Translations under genes and position numbers: made by a program | DNA from: Faucicola osloensis_B | GTDB lineage: Bacteria > Pseudomonadota > Gammaproteobacteria > Pseudomonadales > Moraxellaceae | Direction of reading: 5' to 3' | Length of the DNA: 64,000 nt | NCBI GenBank assembly: GCA_964211495.1 | Contig: CAXORL010000001.1 | Span: forward strand, 868,001 to 932,000 | Shown here: positions 33,621 through 40,724 of the stretch, piece after piece | Numbering within the stretch: position 1 is the first letter of the stretch | Layout of the letters: every line of letters starts with the position of its first letter | The notes under the pieces: model-generated | Database searches by the model: none | What the model saw: only the letters and a program-made list of their open reading frames with translations | Told to the model about the DNA's origin: nothing

Positions 33621-34565
33621 TCACTGCGCTGTTGGCACATGCCGCTGCATAAAATCATTGACCTTGTTAAAGGTGGGATAAAACGATTGTAACGGTCTTG
33701 CCAGTCCAATGACGATGCCTGCATGAGTGGCAGGAACTTGTACCCGTTCCACGTTGCCGCCTGCTTGGGTCAGCGCTTTTTGTAGGCTATCAGCATTTTG
33801 TGGGTACACAAGCGTGTCTTTACTGCCTGTGACCAACAAATGCGGGGGTACATCTTGGCGGATATGATACACAGGCATCACTTGCTGGCGGGTGCTATTG
33901 GCTGGAAAGGCAACTTTGGTAGTACCGCTACGAAAATCATAATCATACGGACCTGCTAGTCCAATCACGCCTAATATTGCCTTGTTGGGAATGCCGGTGG
34001 TTTTCCAAAAACGGTTATCATCCACCGCAGATACCACATTAAACGCCCCTGCAGAATGCCCCATGACAAACAGCTGATTAGGATTGCCGCCATATTGAGC
34101 GATATTGCGATACACCCACCCCATGGCGCTGGCTGTATCGAGCACATAATCTGGGAATACGTTTGCAGGGGCTAAGCGATAATCCACCACCACTGTGGTG
34201 TAGCCCGACTTGGCAAACTGCTTACCGACAAAGCCATAGGTTTGACGTTTGCCATGTTGCCAGCTGCCCCCGTATACAAATATCAACACAGGGTGACGCT
34301 GACCGTCTGCAGGGGTATAAATATCGAGTTGTTGGCGAGTATCTGTGCCATAGGCAATATTTTTGATGGTTTTAATACCATTTGATACCGTGCTAGTGCT
34401 ATCAGTTTTTGCGGCGATTGGTGCGTTTTTTGTCGCCATACTATGACAGCCTGTCAAACTTAACCCCACAAGGGCTATAACCGCAGCAGCCCCAAGTTTG
34501 TATTTATTCAAGCGGACGGTGGCGGGTTGATAGTGTTCTTTAGTATGGATAGATGAATTTGGCAT
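33621..34565 (-). CDS. Alpha/beta hydrolase lipoprotein (carboxylesterase-like)
   Basis: A 314-aa predicted lipoprotein. A hydrophobic helix (residues 25-38) ends in the lipobox LTGC with Cys40. The hydrolase domain has the oxyanion YGGSW (98-102), nucleophile GHSAG (Ser171), Asp250 in GSKDTLVYP and His281 in ATHAGIV, so the triad is complete. YGGSW in place of HGGGW puts it near BD-FAE/hormone-sensitive-lipase-like esterases. It is probably anchored in the envelope, facing the periplasm or exterior, and acts on ester substrates not identifiable here. The start follows AAAGAGAAACCT, part of a three-copy 17-bp repeat. Confidence 0.85.
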   Translation of the reverse strand: MPNSSIHTKEHYQPATVRLNKYKLGAAAVIALVGLSLTGCHSMATKNAPIAAKTDSTSTVSNGIKTIKNIAYGTDTRQQLDIYTPADGQRHPVLIFVYGGSWQHGKRQTYGFVGKQFAKSGYTTVVVDYRLAPANVFPDYVLDTASAMGWVYRNIAQYGGNPNQLFVMGHSAGAFNVVSAVDDNRFWKTTGIPNKAILGVIGLAGPYDYDFRSGTTKVAFPANSTRQQVMPVYHIRQDVPPHLLVTGSKDTLVYPQNADSLQKALTQAGGNVERVQVPATHAGIVIGLARPLQSFYPTFNKVNDFMQRHVPTAQ

Positions 34566-34615
34566 AGGTTTCTCTTTGTTAAGGGTTTCTCTTTTTTAAG
34601 GTTTTTGCTTTTTTA
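34566..34615. repeat. 16-17-bp tandem repeat x3 in the hydrolase 5' leader
   Basis: Units AGGTTTCTCTTTGTTA, AGGGTTTCTCTTTTTTA and AGGTTTTTGCTTTTTTA begin on the base before the start codon of the leftward hydrolase gene, so on the coding strand the innermost unit supplies the ribosome site. Confidence 0.8.
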
Positions 34616-34755
34616 AATAAGTAAGTTTTCAAGTTAGGACGTTAAATTTGAAATTATTAAATATTTATGTAAGAAAATGGCTTTTTGTTAAGTATAATCG
34701 CTTATAAGCGTTAATCAAATTCCTGCTGTAGTGAATTGGTAACAGCGGTAACCTT

Positions 34756-35202
34756 ATGTTGGATATCGTTATGTGTGATGCTATTTATTATTTAACCTAC
34801 ACCAGTAAAATCACCTTACTAGGCGCGATTAATCCGTTTACTTTCAAAACTATCGAGGGGATTTCTAGGCAAAACAATCATGCCCAACACATCACGGGAT
34901 TTTTGCTATTCAAAAATGGGCATTTTTTTCAATATTTGGAAGGGGATAAGGCATTGGTCACTCACCTGTACCAAGATTTACTTAAAGATTATCGCCATAA
35001 AAATTTAAAAATAATTACCGAGGGTCATCGAGAGCAGCCGCGGTTCAAAAAATGGGATATGTACTGTATTGACATTGATAAGGATGTGAATAATTTATCC
35101 ATTAGCCGACTATTTCAAGCGTTTACTCCCACCCATTGGCAATCATTGGAAGTGAACGAGCTAATCACAGATATGCAAACACAACATCATAAAAATAATT
35201 AA
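34756..35202 (+). CDS. BLUF-domain blue-light receptor, soluble (BLUF-1)
   Basis: A 148-aa protein (or 143 aa from ATG 34771) made up almost entirely of a BLUF domain that binds FAD and senses blue light. The flavin-contact residues are all present: Tyr15 in TYTS, Asn41 in QNNHA, Gln59 in FFQYLEG and Trp near 104 in FKKWDMYC. It has only a short C-terminal cap and no membrane helix or enzymatic domain, like short BLUF proteins such as BlsA of Acinetobacter, which act by binding partners. It is first in a set of three BLUF genes. The downstream target is unknown. Confidence 0.93.
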   Translation: MLDIVMCDAIYYLTYTSKITLLGAINPFTFKTIEGISRQNNHAQHITGFLLFKNGHFFQYLEGDKALVTHLYQDLLKDYRHKNLKIITEGHREQPRFKKWDMYCIDIDKDVNNLSISRLFQAFTPTHWQSLEVNELITDMQTQHHKNN

Positions 35203-35361
35203 ATTTTTTACCCTAAAAAAATTTATAAACTTTAATTTATTTTTGTATGAATTAAGGGTTATACTTTAGTTTTAATAAAAATGCTAAATTAATAATAACA
35301 TTAAAAATTATTATGCTACACTCAAAGTAACATATAAAGAGTATGGCTGAGGAGTTCTACA

Positions 35362-35937
35362 ATGATGTCTCCCCCTACTTACTACCTGACTTATACCAGT
35401 TCGCTTACTTGGTCAGCCGCTTTAAAGCCCAGCACATTTACCCAGATTTATCAAAGTGCCAGAGATAATAATCAAAAAACCGGCATCATGGGTTTTATCC
35501 TATTCAAAGATGGTCGCTTTCTGCATTTTATGGAAGGTAGTGAAATGTATATAGCGAATTTGTACCTCGCTATCACCCATGATAAACGCCACCATAAAAT
35601 TCATCTTATCCATCAAGGTACGACCCGTGCTAAACGCTTTAAGCAATGTGATATGCTATGCGTGACACCCGGCATATCCCATACAACCCCAGTAATTAGC
35701 GAGCTGTTAGCAAAGTTTGAAACCTACCAATGGCAGACCGAACAGGTCGAGCAATTACTCAATGACATGGTCTCATTCTATGAGCGCGAGGCTGCTGATA
35801 TTGCGCCCTACCAAGTCAAAGCAGGAAGCTATATCGGCGCCATCATCAAACACCATGTCAAAAAACACCTTTTTTTCATGCTTACCGTCATCACGGTGCC
35901 ATGGTTGGTGATATTTATGTTGCTAATTGAGCTGTAA
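35362..35937 (+). CDS. BLUF-like protein with altered flavin pocket and C-terminal membrane helix (BLUF-2)
   Basis: A 191-aa protein with the BLUF fold followed by a C-terminal helix. The photoactive Tyr11 (TYTS) and Asn37 (DNNQ) are kept, but the key Gln is His55 (FLHFMEG) and the Trp position is Cys96 (FKQCDM). Gln is considered essential for the red-shift of the flavin, so this protein may be light-blind or altered. Residues about 168-190 (LFFMLTVITVPWLVIFMLL) form one membrane helix at the extreme C-terminus, anchoring the domain to the cytosolic face. The ribosome site GAGGAG precedes the start. It is preceded by a 160-bp AT-rich gap, so it probably has its own promoter. Confidence 0.88.
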   Translation: MMSPPTYYLTYTSSLTWSAALKPSTFTQIYQSARDNNQKTGIMGFILFKDGRFLHFMEGSEMYIANLYLAITHDKRHHKIHLIHQGTTRAKRFKQCDMLCVTPGISHTTPVISELLAKFETYQWQTEQVEQLLNDMVSFYEREAADIAPYQVKAGSYIGAIIKHHVKKHLFFMLTVITVPWLVIFMLLIEL

Positions 35938-36091
35938 ATTTTTGCCTCTCTGATAGTAAAAAAGGCTAACCATCAGACGTTGCGCAAGGTAACAATGCGC
36001 TTTTTAAACTCAATTTTTCCGCCGTCTTTATTGGGTATTTGGTAATTGTCACTGTCGGTTTATACCCTATCGCGTTAATCAATCGTTGCTT

Positions 36092-36664
36092 TTAATGGTT
36101 GCTTTTTAAAAACAATAAACTGATGAAAAACATACCTAGTATCAGCAGTTGAATGATTAAATATTTTTTATTCTGCCCCATAAAGCGGCGATAAACCACC
36201 GAGAAAAAACTGCCTGTTTGAGGGGTCATGCTAAGCAAATGGTTTTTTGCCATTAGTGACATCACCTCATGTACGTGAGCTTGGTTCCAATGATAAATAT
36301 CAAAGTCGTACACCATATCTGGAAGATTAAGCAGTTCAAGGGTTTGGGTTTTTTCATCCATGTTATAACAATTCATCAGCCATTGCTGATAGTAGCGTTT
36401 TTCTAACTGTCCCTGGTCTAACACCACTATCTCTTTATGTCGTCGGTCTTGCTTTATCGTGTTAAATAATTGCTCGCAGAGCGCTTTTTGACCTTCAATA
36501 TACTGCAAAAATTTGCCATCCTTAAACAATAAAAACCCCGTAATATGATGGTGTTGATTGTTGGACTGGGCTTGCTCGCGAATGTCAGTGAATAAATTGT
36601 GGTCAAAAATTTGGGTCAAATTTATTTTACTGGCGTAAACATAATACTGAATTTGATGATTCAT
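36092..36664 (-). CDS. BLUF-domain blue-light receptor with C-terminal membrane anchor (BLUF-3)
   Basis: A 190-aa protein on the opposite strand from BLUF-1 and -2. The flavin pocket is complete: Tyr10 in VYAS, Asn36 in SNNQ, Gln54 in FLQYIEG and Trp95 in QQWLM. After the domain, a linker leads to a hydrophobic C-terminal helix (about 166-187, YLIIQLLILGMFFISLLFL). It is therefore a likely membrane-bound photosensor without a separate output domain. It converges with BLUF-2. No close regulatory partner is obvious, except the unknown gene at 36917-37681 transcribed in the same direction. Confidence 0.93.
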   Translation of the reverse strand: MNHQIQYYVYASKINLTQIFDHNLFTDIREQAQSNNQHHHITGFLLFKDGKFLQYIEGQKALCEQLFNTIKQDRRHKEIVVLDQGQLEKRYYQQWLMNCYNMDEKTQTLELLNLPDMVYDFDIYHWNQAHVHEVMSLMAKNHLLSMTPQTGSFFSVVYRRFMGQNKKYLIIQLLILGMFFISLLFLKSNH

Positions 36665-36717
36665 GACATTTTCCGAAAATTTGTGAGGGAAGCCAGTTGC
36701 AATAAATTTTCATAGGT

Positions 36718-36769
36718 TAAAAAAAGCTTAATCTTATGACACCTATAATTGGTCTCATAAAATTAAGCT
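36718..36769 (-). terminator. Long AT-rich hairpin with T-tract between the unknown gene and BLUF-3
   Basis: Arms at 36725-36739 and 36755-36769 match at 14 of 15 positions, and extend inward by ACC/GGT across a mismatch to a 7-nt loop. On the minus strand the hairpin runs into seven T, so it can terminate leftward transcription from 36917. It is 60 bp upstream of the BLUF-3 start, so it could also regulate that gene. Confidence 0.6.
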
Positions 36770-36916
36770 ACAATACAGCATCAAGCACAGTGCTAACCGC
36801 TTTAAAATGGACCTAGAAATAAAATGAACTGGGAACTTGCCATTTAGCATCTTTAGGTCTGCATAAAAATTGTACTATAATACTGTCAATCCCCAGTAAT
36901 TTATATAAATGGCATT

Positions 36917-37681
36917 CTACATAAATTTTTCAACCAAAGATACGTCAAACTTGGCTTTGGTAATCTTGTTTGCCTGCGCCAAAGCAATATCTGCATCAGT
37001 AGGCCCCGCCCATTGACACGCTTGCTGATAAAATAACGATAAGATAGTTCTAAACCCTGCTGTATCCGCATCAGTCAACGACATTGTCAACGCACTTTGT
37101 TTATCGCCACCAAAAAACTGATCAAAAAAGTGAATCATGGTTAAGGTTAAAGCCTGATTGGTTTCTGCCCTGCGAGCTAATAGCCCAAAACCACGGGATT
37201 TTGATGAATTATGATGCTGATGAATCGTCTGCTTGACACTGTCTAAAATTTGGCTGCCCAATAATGGTGAAAATTGCGCCATAAAACTATCAATCAGTAA
37301 CTCAAAGGCGGCTATTTGGCTAGATGTTGGTTTAGATATTGAGCTAGATATTGGGTCAGGTTTTTGGTTAGCGATAGCTAATTGACTGGATGATGGGTGA
37401 GTTACTGGGCTATTTTGCCCCAAATTAGGGATATCATGGGTCATCGGTTGAGGTTTGGCTGCACCCATTTGATAATCACTCAGCGCTTTCATCAAACTTC
37501 GACGGATATTTGAGCGATATTCTTTGGTTGCGTTGTCTTGCGTAATTTCATGGACAAAACGCTGGATTTGGTAAGGCGTAATATCGGCATAATCTTTATG
37601 AAAGATGTCCATGGCTTTACGTATATCATCATCTTTTAAAAACGGTGTTAACGCAGATTTGATAGTAGCTTCTTTGTTCAT
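36917..37681 (-). CDS. Unrecognised 254-aa protein
   Basis: I do not recognise a family. Residues 1-75 are predicted helical and basic-acidic (DDDIRKAMDIFHKDYADITPYQIQ, then RSNIRRSLMKAL); 76-120 is a Pro/Ser/Gln-rich flexible linker; 121-254 is again helical (FELLIDSFMAQFSPLL, ALTLTMIHFFDQFFGGD, TILSLFYQQACQW). No signal peptide, membrane helix or catalytic motif is visible. It lies downstream of amt on the same strand, with a hairpin at 37746-37772 between them, and upstream of BLUF-3. Its reading frame is free of overlap with other credible frames and has ordinary codon use, so it is likely real. Confidence 0.7.
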   Translation of the reverse strand: MNKEATIKSALTPFLKDDDIRKAMDIFHKDYADITPYQIQRFVHEITQDNATKEYRSNIRRSLMKALSDYQMGAAKPQPMTHDIPNLGQNSPVTHPSSSQLAIANQKPDPISSSISKPTSSQIAAFELLIDSFMAQFSPLLGSQILDSVKQTIHQHHNSSKSRGFGLLARRAETNQALTLTMIHFFDQFFGGDKQSALTMSLTDADTAGFRTILSLFYQQACQWAGPTDADIALAQANKITKAKFDVSLVEKFM

Positions 37682-37745
37682 GACGGTGCCAAATATTTAA
37701 AGTTAATAAAATTACAATTGACGCAAATCACTGTGGTTAGTTGGA

Positions 37746-37772
37746 TACCTGTGACGACAGAGCAGACAGGTA
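37746..37772 (-). terminator. Hairpin between amt and the unknown gene
   Basis: TACCTGT and ACAGGTA form a 7-bp stem with a 13-nt loop just after the amt stop on the minus strand. There is no T-tract, so termination is uncertain. Confidence 0.35.
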
Positions 37773-37788
37773 CCGCAAAAATTTAAAA

Positions 37789-39153
37789 CTAGTGCCGCTC
37801 AGTTAGCGTTTGCTGACTAAATAAGCTATCTTGAAATTCAGGGTAAGCCACTTCGGCATGTTCGGTAAAGTCGAGCCCGCGTTGCTCATGCTGTGCAAGT
37901 ACGCGAAGACCGATGGTTTTTTCAATCACAAAATACACCACCATACCCAGTCCAAATGACCAGACAAACATTGCCCCGATGCCCATCAGCTGTACGATGA
38001 TACGATGGGTGCTGAATAAATCACCTTCATAAAACAGCCCTGCTGCCAGCGTACCCCACACACCGCCGCCCACATGCACGGCAACGGCATACACTGCATC
38101 ATCCATTTGAACATTATCCAACAACCGCTTCACCGCCAAATACGCCAAGCATGCACCAACACCGGTAATAATCGCAAACACAGGCGACATGGTCGCACAG
38201 CCTGCGGTAATGGCGACCAAGCCTGCAAGGCTGATATTGACCGTATCACTCAATAAAATTGCCTTACGCATCACCCCTGAAATTAGCAGATAAGCCGTCA
38301 CCGCACTCACCCCTGCTAGGTGGGTATTTAGCATAATTTTGCCCAAATTGCCTGAGCTGGTCAGTGTAGAACCGGCGTTAAATCCAAACCACGCTAACCA
38401 CAGGATAAAGCCGCCCAAGGTGACAAGCGTGAGATTATGACCGGCAATCAAACGCGGCGTGCCATCAGGGGCAAAGCGACCAATACGCGGTCCAAGGACG
38501 ATAATACCCGCGAGCGCTAACCACCCACCGACAGAGTGCACCACCGAAGAGCCTGCAAAATCAATAAATCCAAGCTGGGCAAGCCAGCCTTGACCGCCAT
38601 AATAACCACCCCATGCCCAACTTGCTGCGACTGGATAAATCAGTCCGCAAGTCATCAACGTACCAATCAGATACCCTGAAAATTTAATGCGCTCCGCCAT
38701 CGCACCACTGGCAATGGTGGCGGCGGTGGAAGCAAACATCATCTGAAAAAACAAATGTGCCCATTGCATATTGCTAAGCTGCTCTGGTAAAAACTCGCTT
38801 TGACCCACGTAACCTGTGGGGTTGTTGCCCGCCATCAAACCATAGCCCAAGATATAAAAAATTAATCCGCCAATCGCCATGTCGGTGTAGTTTTTCATCA
38901 ACACATTCACCGTATTTTTACTGCGCACTGAGCCGGATTCAATGAGCGCAAAGCCCGCCTGCATAAAGAACACCAGCAAACCGCCAATGACCACCCACAT
39001 CACATTTTGGTAGTCATATAGCTGCTCATTGGTGGGCGCCGCAGCGTACACCGAGGAATGTTGATAAAAAACCATCACGGATAATAGCCATTTATAGGCT
39101 TTATTAAGTCGTTTACTGGTATGCCGTTGAACCGTATTGTTTAACTTTCTCAT
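37789..39153 (-). CDS. amt: Ammonium transporter
   Basis: Inner-membrane Amt/MEP/Rh channel for ammonium. The 454-aa protein has an N-terminal signal-like helix (about 20-38, VYAAAP), then eleven membrane segments. The twin-His pore pair is His206 (SSVVHSVGGW) and His360 (VAVHVGGGVWG), and the outer gate FFQMMFASTAATIASGAMAER is intact. The C-terminal tail includes HAEVAYPEF. The usual glnK partner is not adjacent, so it must lie elsewhere or be absent. Its ribosome site AAGGGCA sits in an 8-bp repeat (TGCCCTTA on the + strand, 39162-39177). Confidence 0.95.
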   Translation of the reverse strand: MRKLNNTVQRHTSKRLNKAYKWLLSVMVFYQHSSVYAAAPTNEQLYDYQNVMWVVIGGLLVFFMQAGFALIESGSVRSKNTVNVLMKNYTDMAIGGLIFYILGYGLMAGNNPTGYVGQSEFLPEQLSNMQWAHLFFQMMFASTAATIASGAMAERIKFSGYLIGTLMTCGLIYPVAASWAWGGYYGGQGWLAQLGFIDFAGSSVVHSVGGWLALAGIIVLGPRIGRFAPDGTPRLIAGHNLTLVTLGGFILWLAWFGFNAGSTLTSSGNLGKIMLNTHLAGVSAVTAYLLISGVMRKAILLSDTVNISLAGLVAITAGCATMSPVFAIITGVGACLAYLAVKRLLDNVQMDDAVYAVAVHVGGGVWGTLAAGLFYEGDLFSTHRIIVQLMGIGAMFVWSFGLGMVVYFVIEKTIGLRVLAQHEQRGLDFTEHAEVAYPEFQDSLFSQQTLTERH

Positions 39154-39161
39154 GAAACTTT

Positions 39162-39177
39162 TGCCCTTATGCCCTTA
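39162..39177. repeat. 8-bp duplication in the amt leader
   Basis: TGCCCTTATGCCCTTA, followed by a partial third unit TGCCCTCG, lies directly upstream of the amt start; the coding-strand AAGGGCA forms the ribosome site. Confidence 0.7.
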
Positions 39178-39290
39178 TGCCCTCGATAAAAAACTATCGC
39201 TCAAGTATTAATCAGTTTTGCCAAGACAAGGAATGCAAATTGTGTACCAAATAAGAAAATGATTAAAAAATAGAGGGTTTTGACAACGCA

Positions 39291-39327
39291 TAAAAAAGCG
39301 CTTTAAGCCGTGGTGACTTAAAGCGCT
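39291..39327 (-). terminator. Intrinsic terminator of the cydABX operon
   Basis: AGCGCTTTAAG and CTTAAAGCGCT form a perfect 11-bp stem. On the minus strand it is followed by TTTTTT. Confidence 0.88.
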
Positions 39328-39339
39328 AATGGTTGATGG

Positions 39340-39552
39340 CTATAAGGACTCGTTATCTGAAGTATTGCCTGTTTTATGGATATCTTCAGTGGGATTGCCT
39401 TCTGTCACCGTACCATCATTGGTGGGATTATCGCCCTTTGCTTTTGGATTAAAGGCTTTATTACGCGCATCGGCATTTTCAAGCCACAGCGCGTTTAAAA
39501 TCGCCAATAATACCGCAAACCCTAATCCTAATATCCACGCAAAATACCACAT
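39340..39552 (-). CDS. cydX: Cytochrome bd small subunit CydX
   Basis: The single-helix subunit needed for stability of cytochrome bd. MWYFAWILGLGFAVLLAILNALWLE matches CydX exactly in style (E. coli starts MWYFAWILG). Here the protein is 70 aa, about twice the usual 37, because of a polar acidic tail (NPTNDGTVTEGNPTEDIHK). It lies 32 bp after cydB as the last gene of the operon, followed by a terminator. Confidence 0.92.
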   Translation of the reverse strand: MWYFAWILGLGFAVLLAILNALWLENADARNKAFNPKAKGDNPTNDGTVTEGNPTEDIHKTGNTSDNESL

Positions 39553-39584
39553 TGTGTTCTCCTATTAAGTTGCCTTGATTTGGG

Positions 39585-40724
39585 TCAGTAAAGTGAATGC
39601 TCTTGCTCTCGAACATAAGCCTTGGTTACTTTACCGCGCATCACGTTATAGGCCCAGCTGGTGTAGCCTACAATCATTGGTAATAACACCACCACGACAA
39701 TCAACATAATCATCAAGGTAAGATGACTCGATACACTGTCCCAAACCGTCAAGCTTGAACGTGGGTCGCTAGAGGATGGCATGACAAACGGAAACAGCGC
39801 CACCCCTGCGGTCATAATCACACTAAGCACAGCAATACTGGAGGCAATAAATGCAGTCAAGGTTTTACGCGCTTTTAACAATATCGCCGTGACAAGCGGC
39901 ATGATGACACCAAGTGCAGGGAATGCCCATGCCAGTGGATACTGATGATAATTTGCCATCCATGCGCCCGCTTGGCGCGTCACCTCTTTATTGAGCACAT
40001 TTGGCAAGGCTTGGGGGTCAATGTGGCTGGTGATATGATAGCCGTCAATCGATTGTAGCCAGACCCCTGCCAGCACAAACAACACCGCCATCACCAGACT
40101 ACTGATAGCAGCGTAGTTAAGGGTACGATGTTGCACCTCATCAACGGTGCGATGCGCCAAATACGCTCCCCCTTGCATAATCAACATAGACGCACTGATT
40201 AAGCCACACAGTAGGGCAAATGGATTAAGTAATGCCCAAAATGAGCCTGTATAAGTCGATACCAAATGGTTATTAAAACTAAAAGGCACGCCTAAAAACA
40301 AGTTACCAAATGCCACGCCAAACACCACAGCCGGGATAAATGAACCGACAAACAATCCCCAGTCCCACGCTTTTCGCCAGGTTGGATTGTGTATCATACT
40401 GCGATATTTAAACCCCACAGGGCGGAAAAATAACGCCCACAATACTGCCATCAACGCCCAATAAAAACCGCTAAAGGCAGTGGCGTACACCATCGGCCAT
40501 GCCGCAAAAATCGCGCCACCTGCCGTGATAAACCATACTTGGTTACCCTCCCAGTGCGGACCAATGGTATTGATAATCACCCGGCGCTCTTCATCATCTT
40601 TGCCGACAAAAGGCAGTAACGAACACACGCCCATATCATGCCCATCCATGATAGCAAACCCAATGAGCAGCGTACCGACCAATAACCACCAAATAATTTT
40701 GAGTGTTTCATAATCAAACAACAT
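39585..40724 (-). CDS. cydB: Cytochrome bd ubiquinol oxidase subunit II
   Basis: Membrane subunit that partners CydA in the terminal oxidase. The 379-aa protein begins MLFDYETLKIIWWLLVGTLLIGFAIMDGHDMG, then has GPHWEGNQVWFITAGGAIFAAWP and eight or nine helices. It overlaps the cydA stop by 11 bp, which indicates translational coupling. Length and motifs are normal. Confidence 0.97.
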   Translation of the reverse strand: MLFDYETLKIIWWLLVGTLLIGFAIMDGHDMGVCSLLPFVGKDDEERRVIINTIGPHWEGNQVWFITAGGAIFAAWPMVYATAFSGFYWALMAVLWALFFRPVGFKYRSMIHNPTWRKAWDWGLFVGSFIPAVVFGVAFGNLFLGVPFSFNNHLVSTYTGSFWALLNPFALLCGLISASMLIMQGGAYLAHRTVDEVQHRTLNYAAISSLVMAVLFVLAGVWLQSIDGYHITSHIDPQALPNVLNKEVTRQAGAWMANYHQYPLAWAFPALGVIMPLVTAILLKARKTLTAFIASSIAVLSVIMTAGVALFPFVMPSSSDPRSSLTVWDSVSSHLTLMIMLIVVVVLLPMIVGYTSWAYNVMRGKVTKAYVREQEHSLY

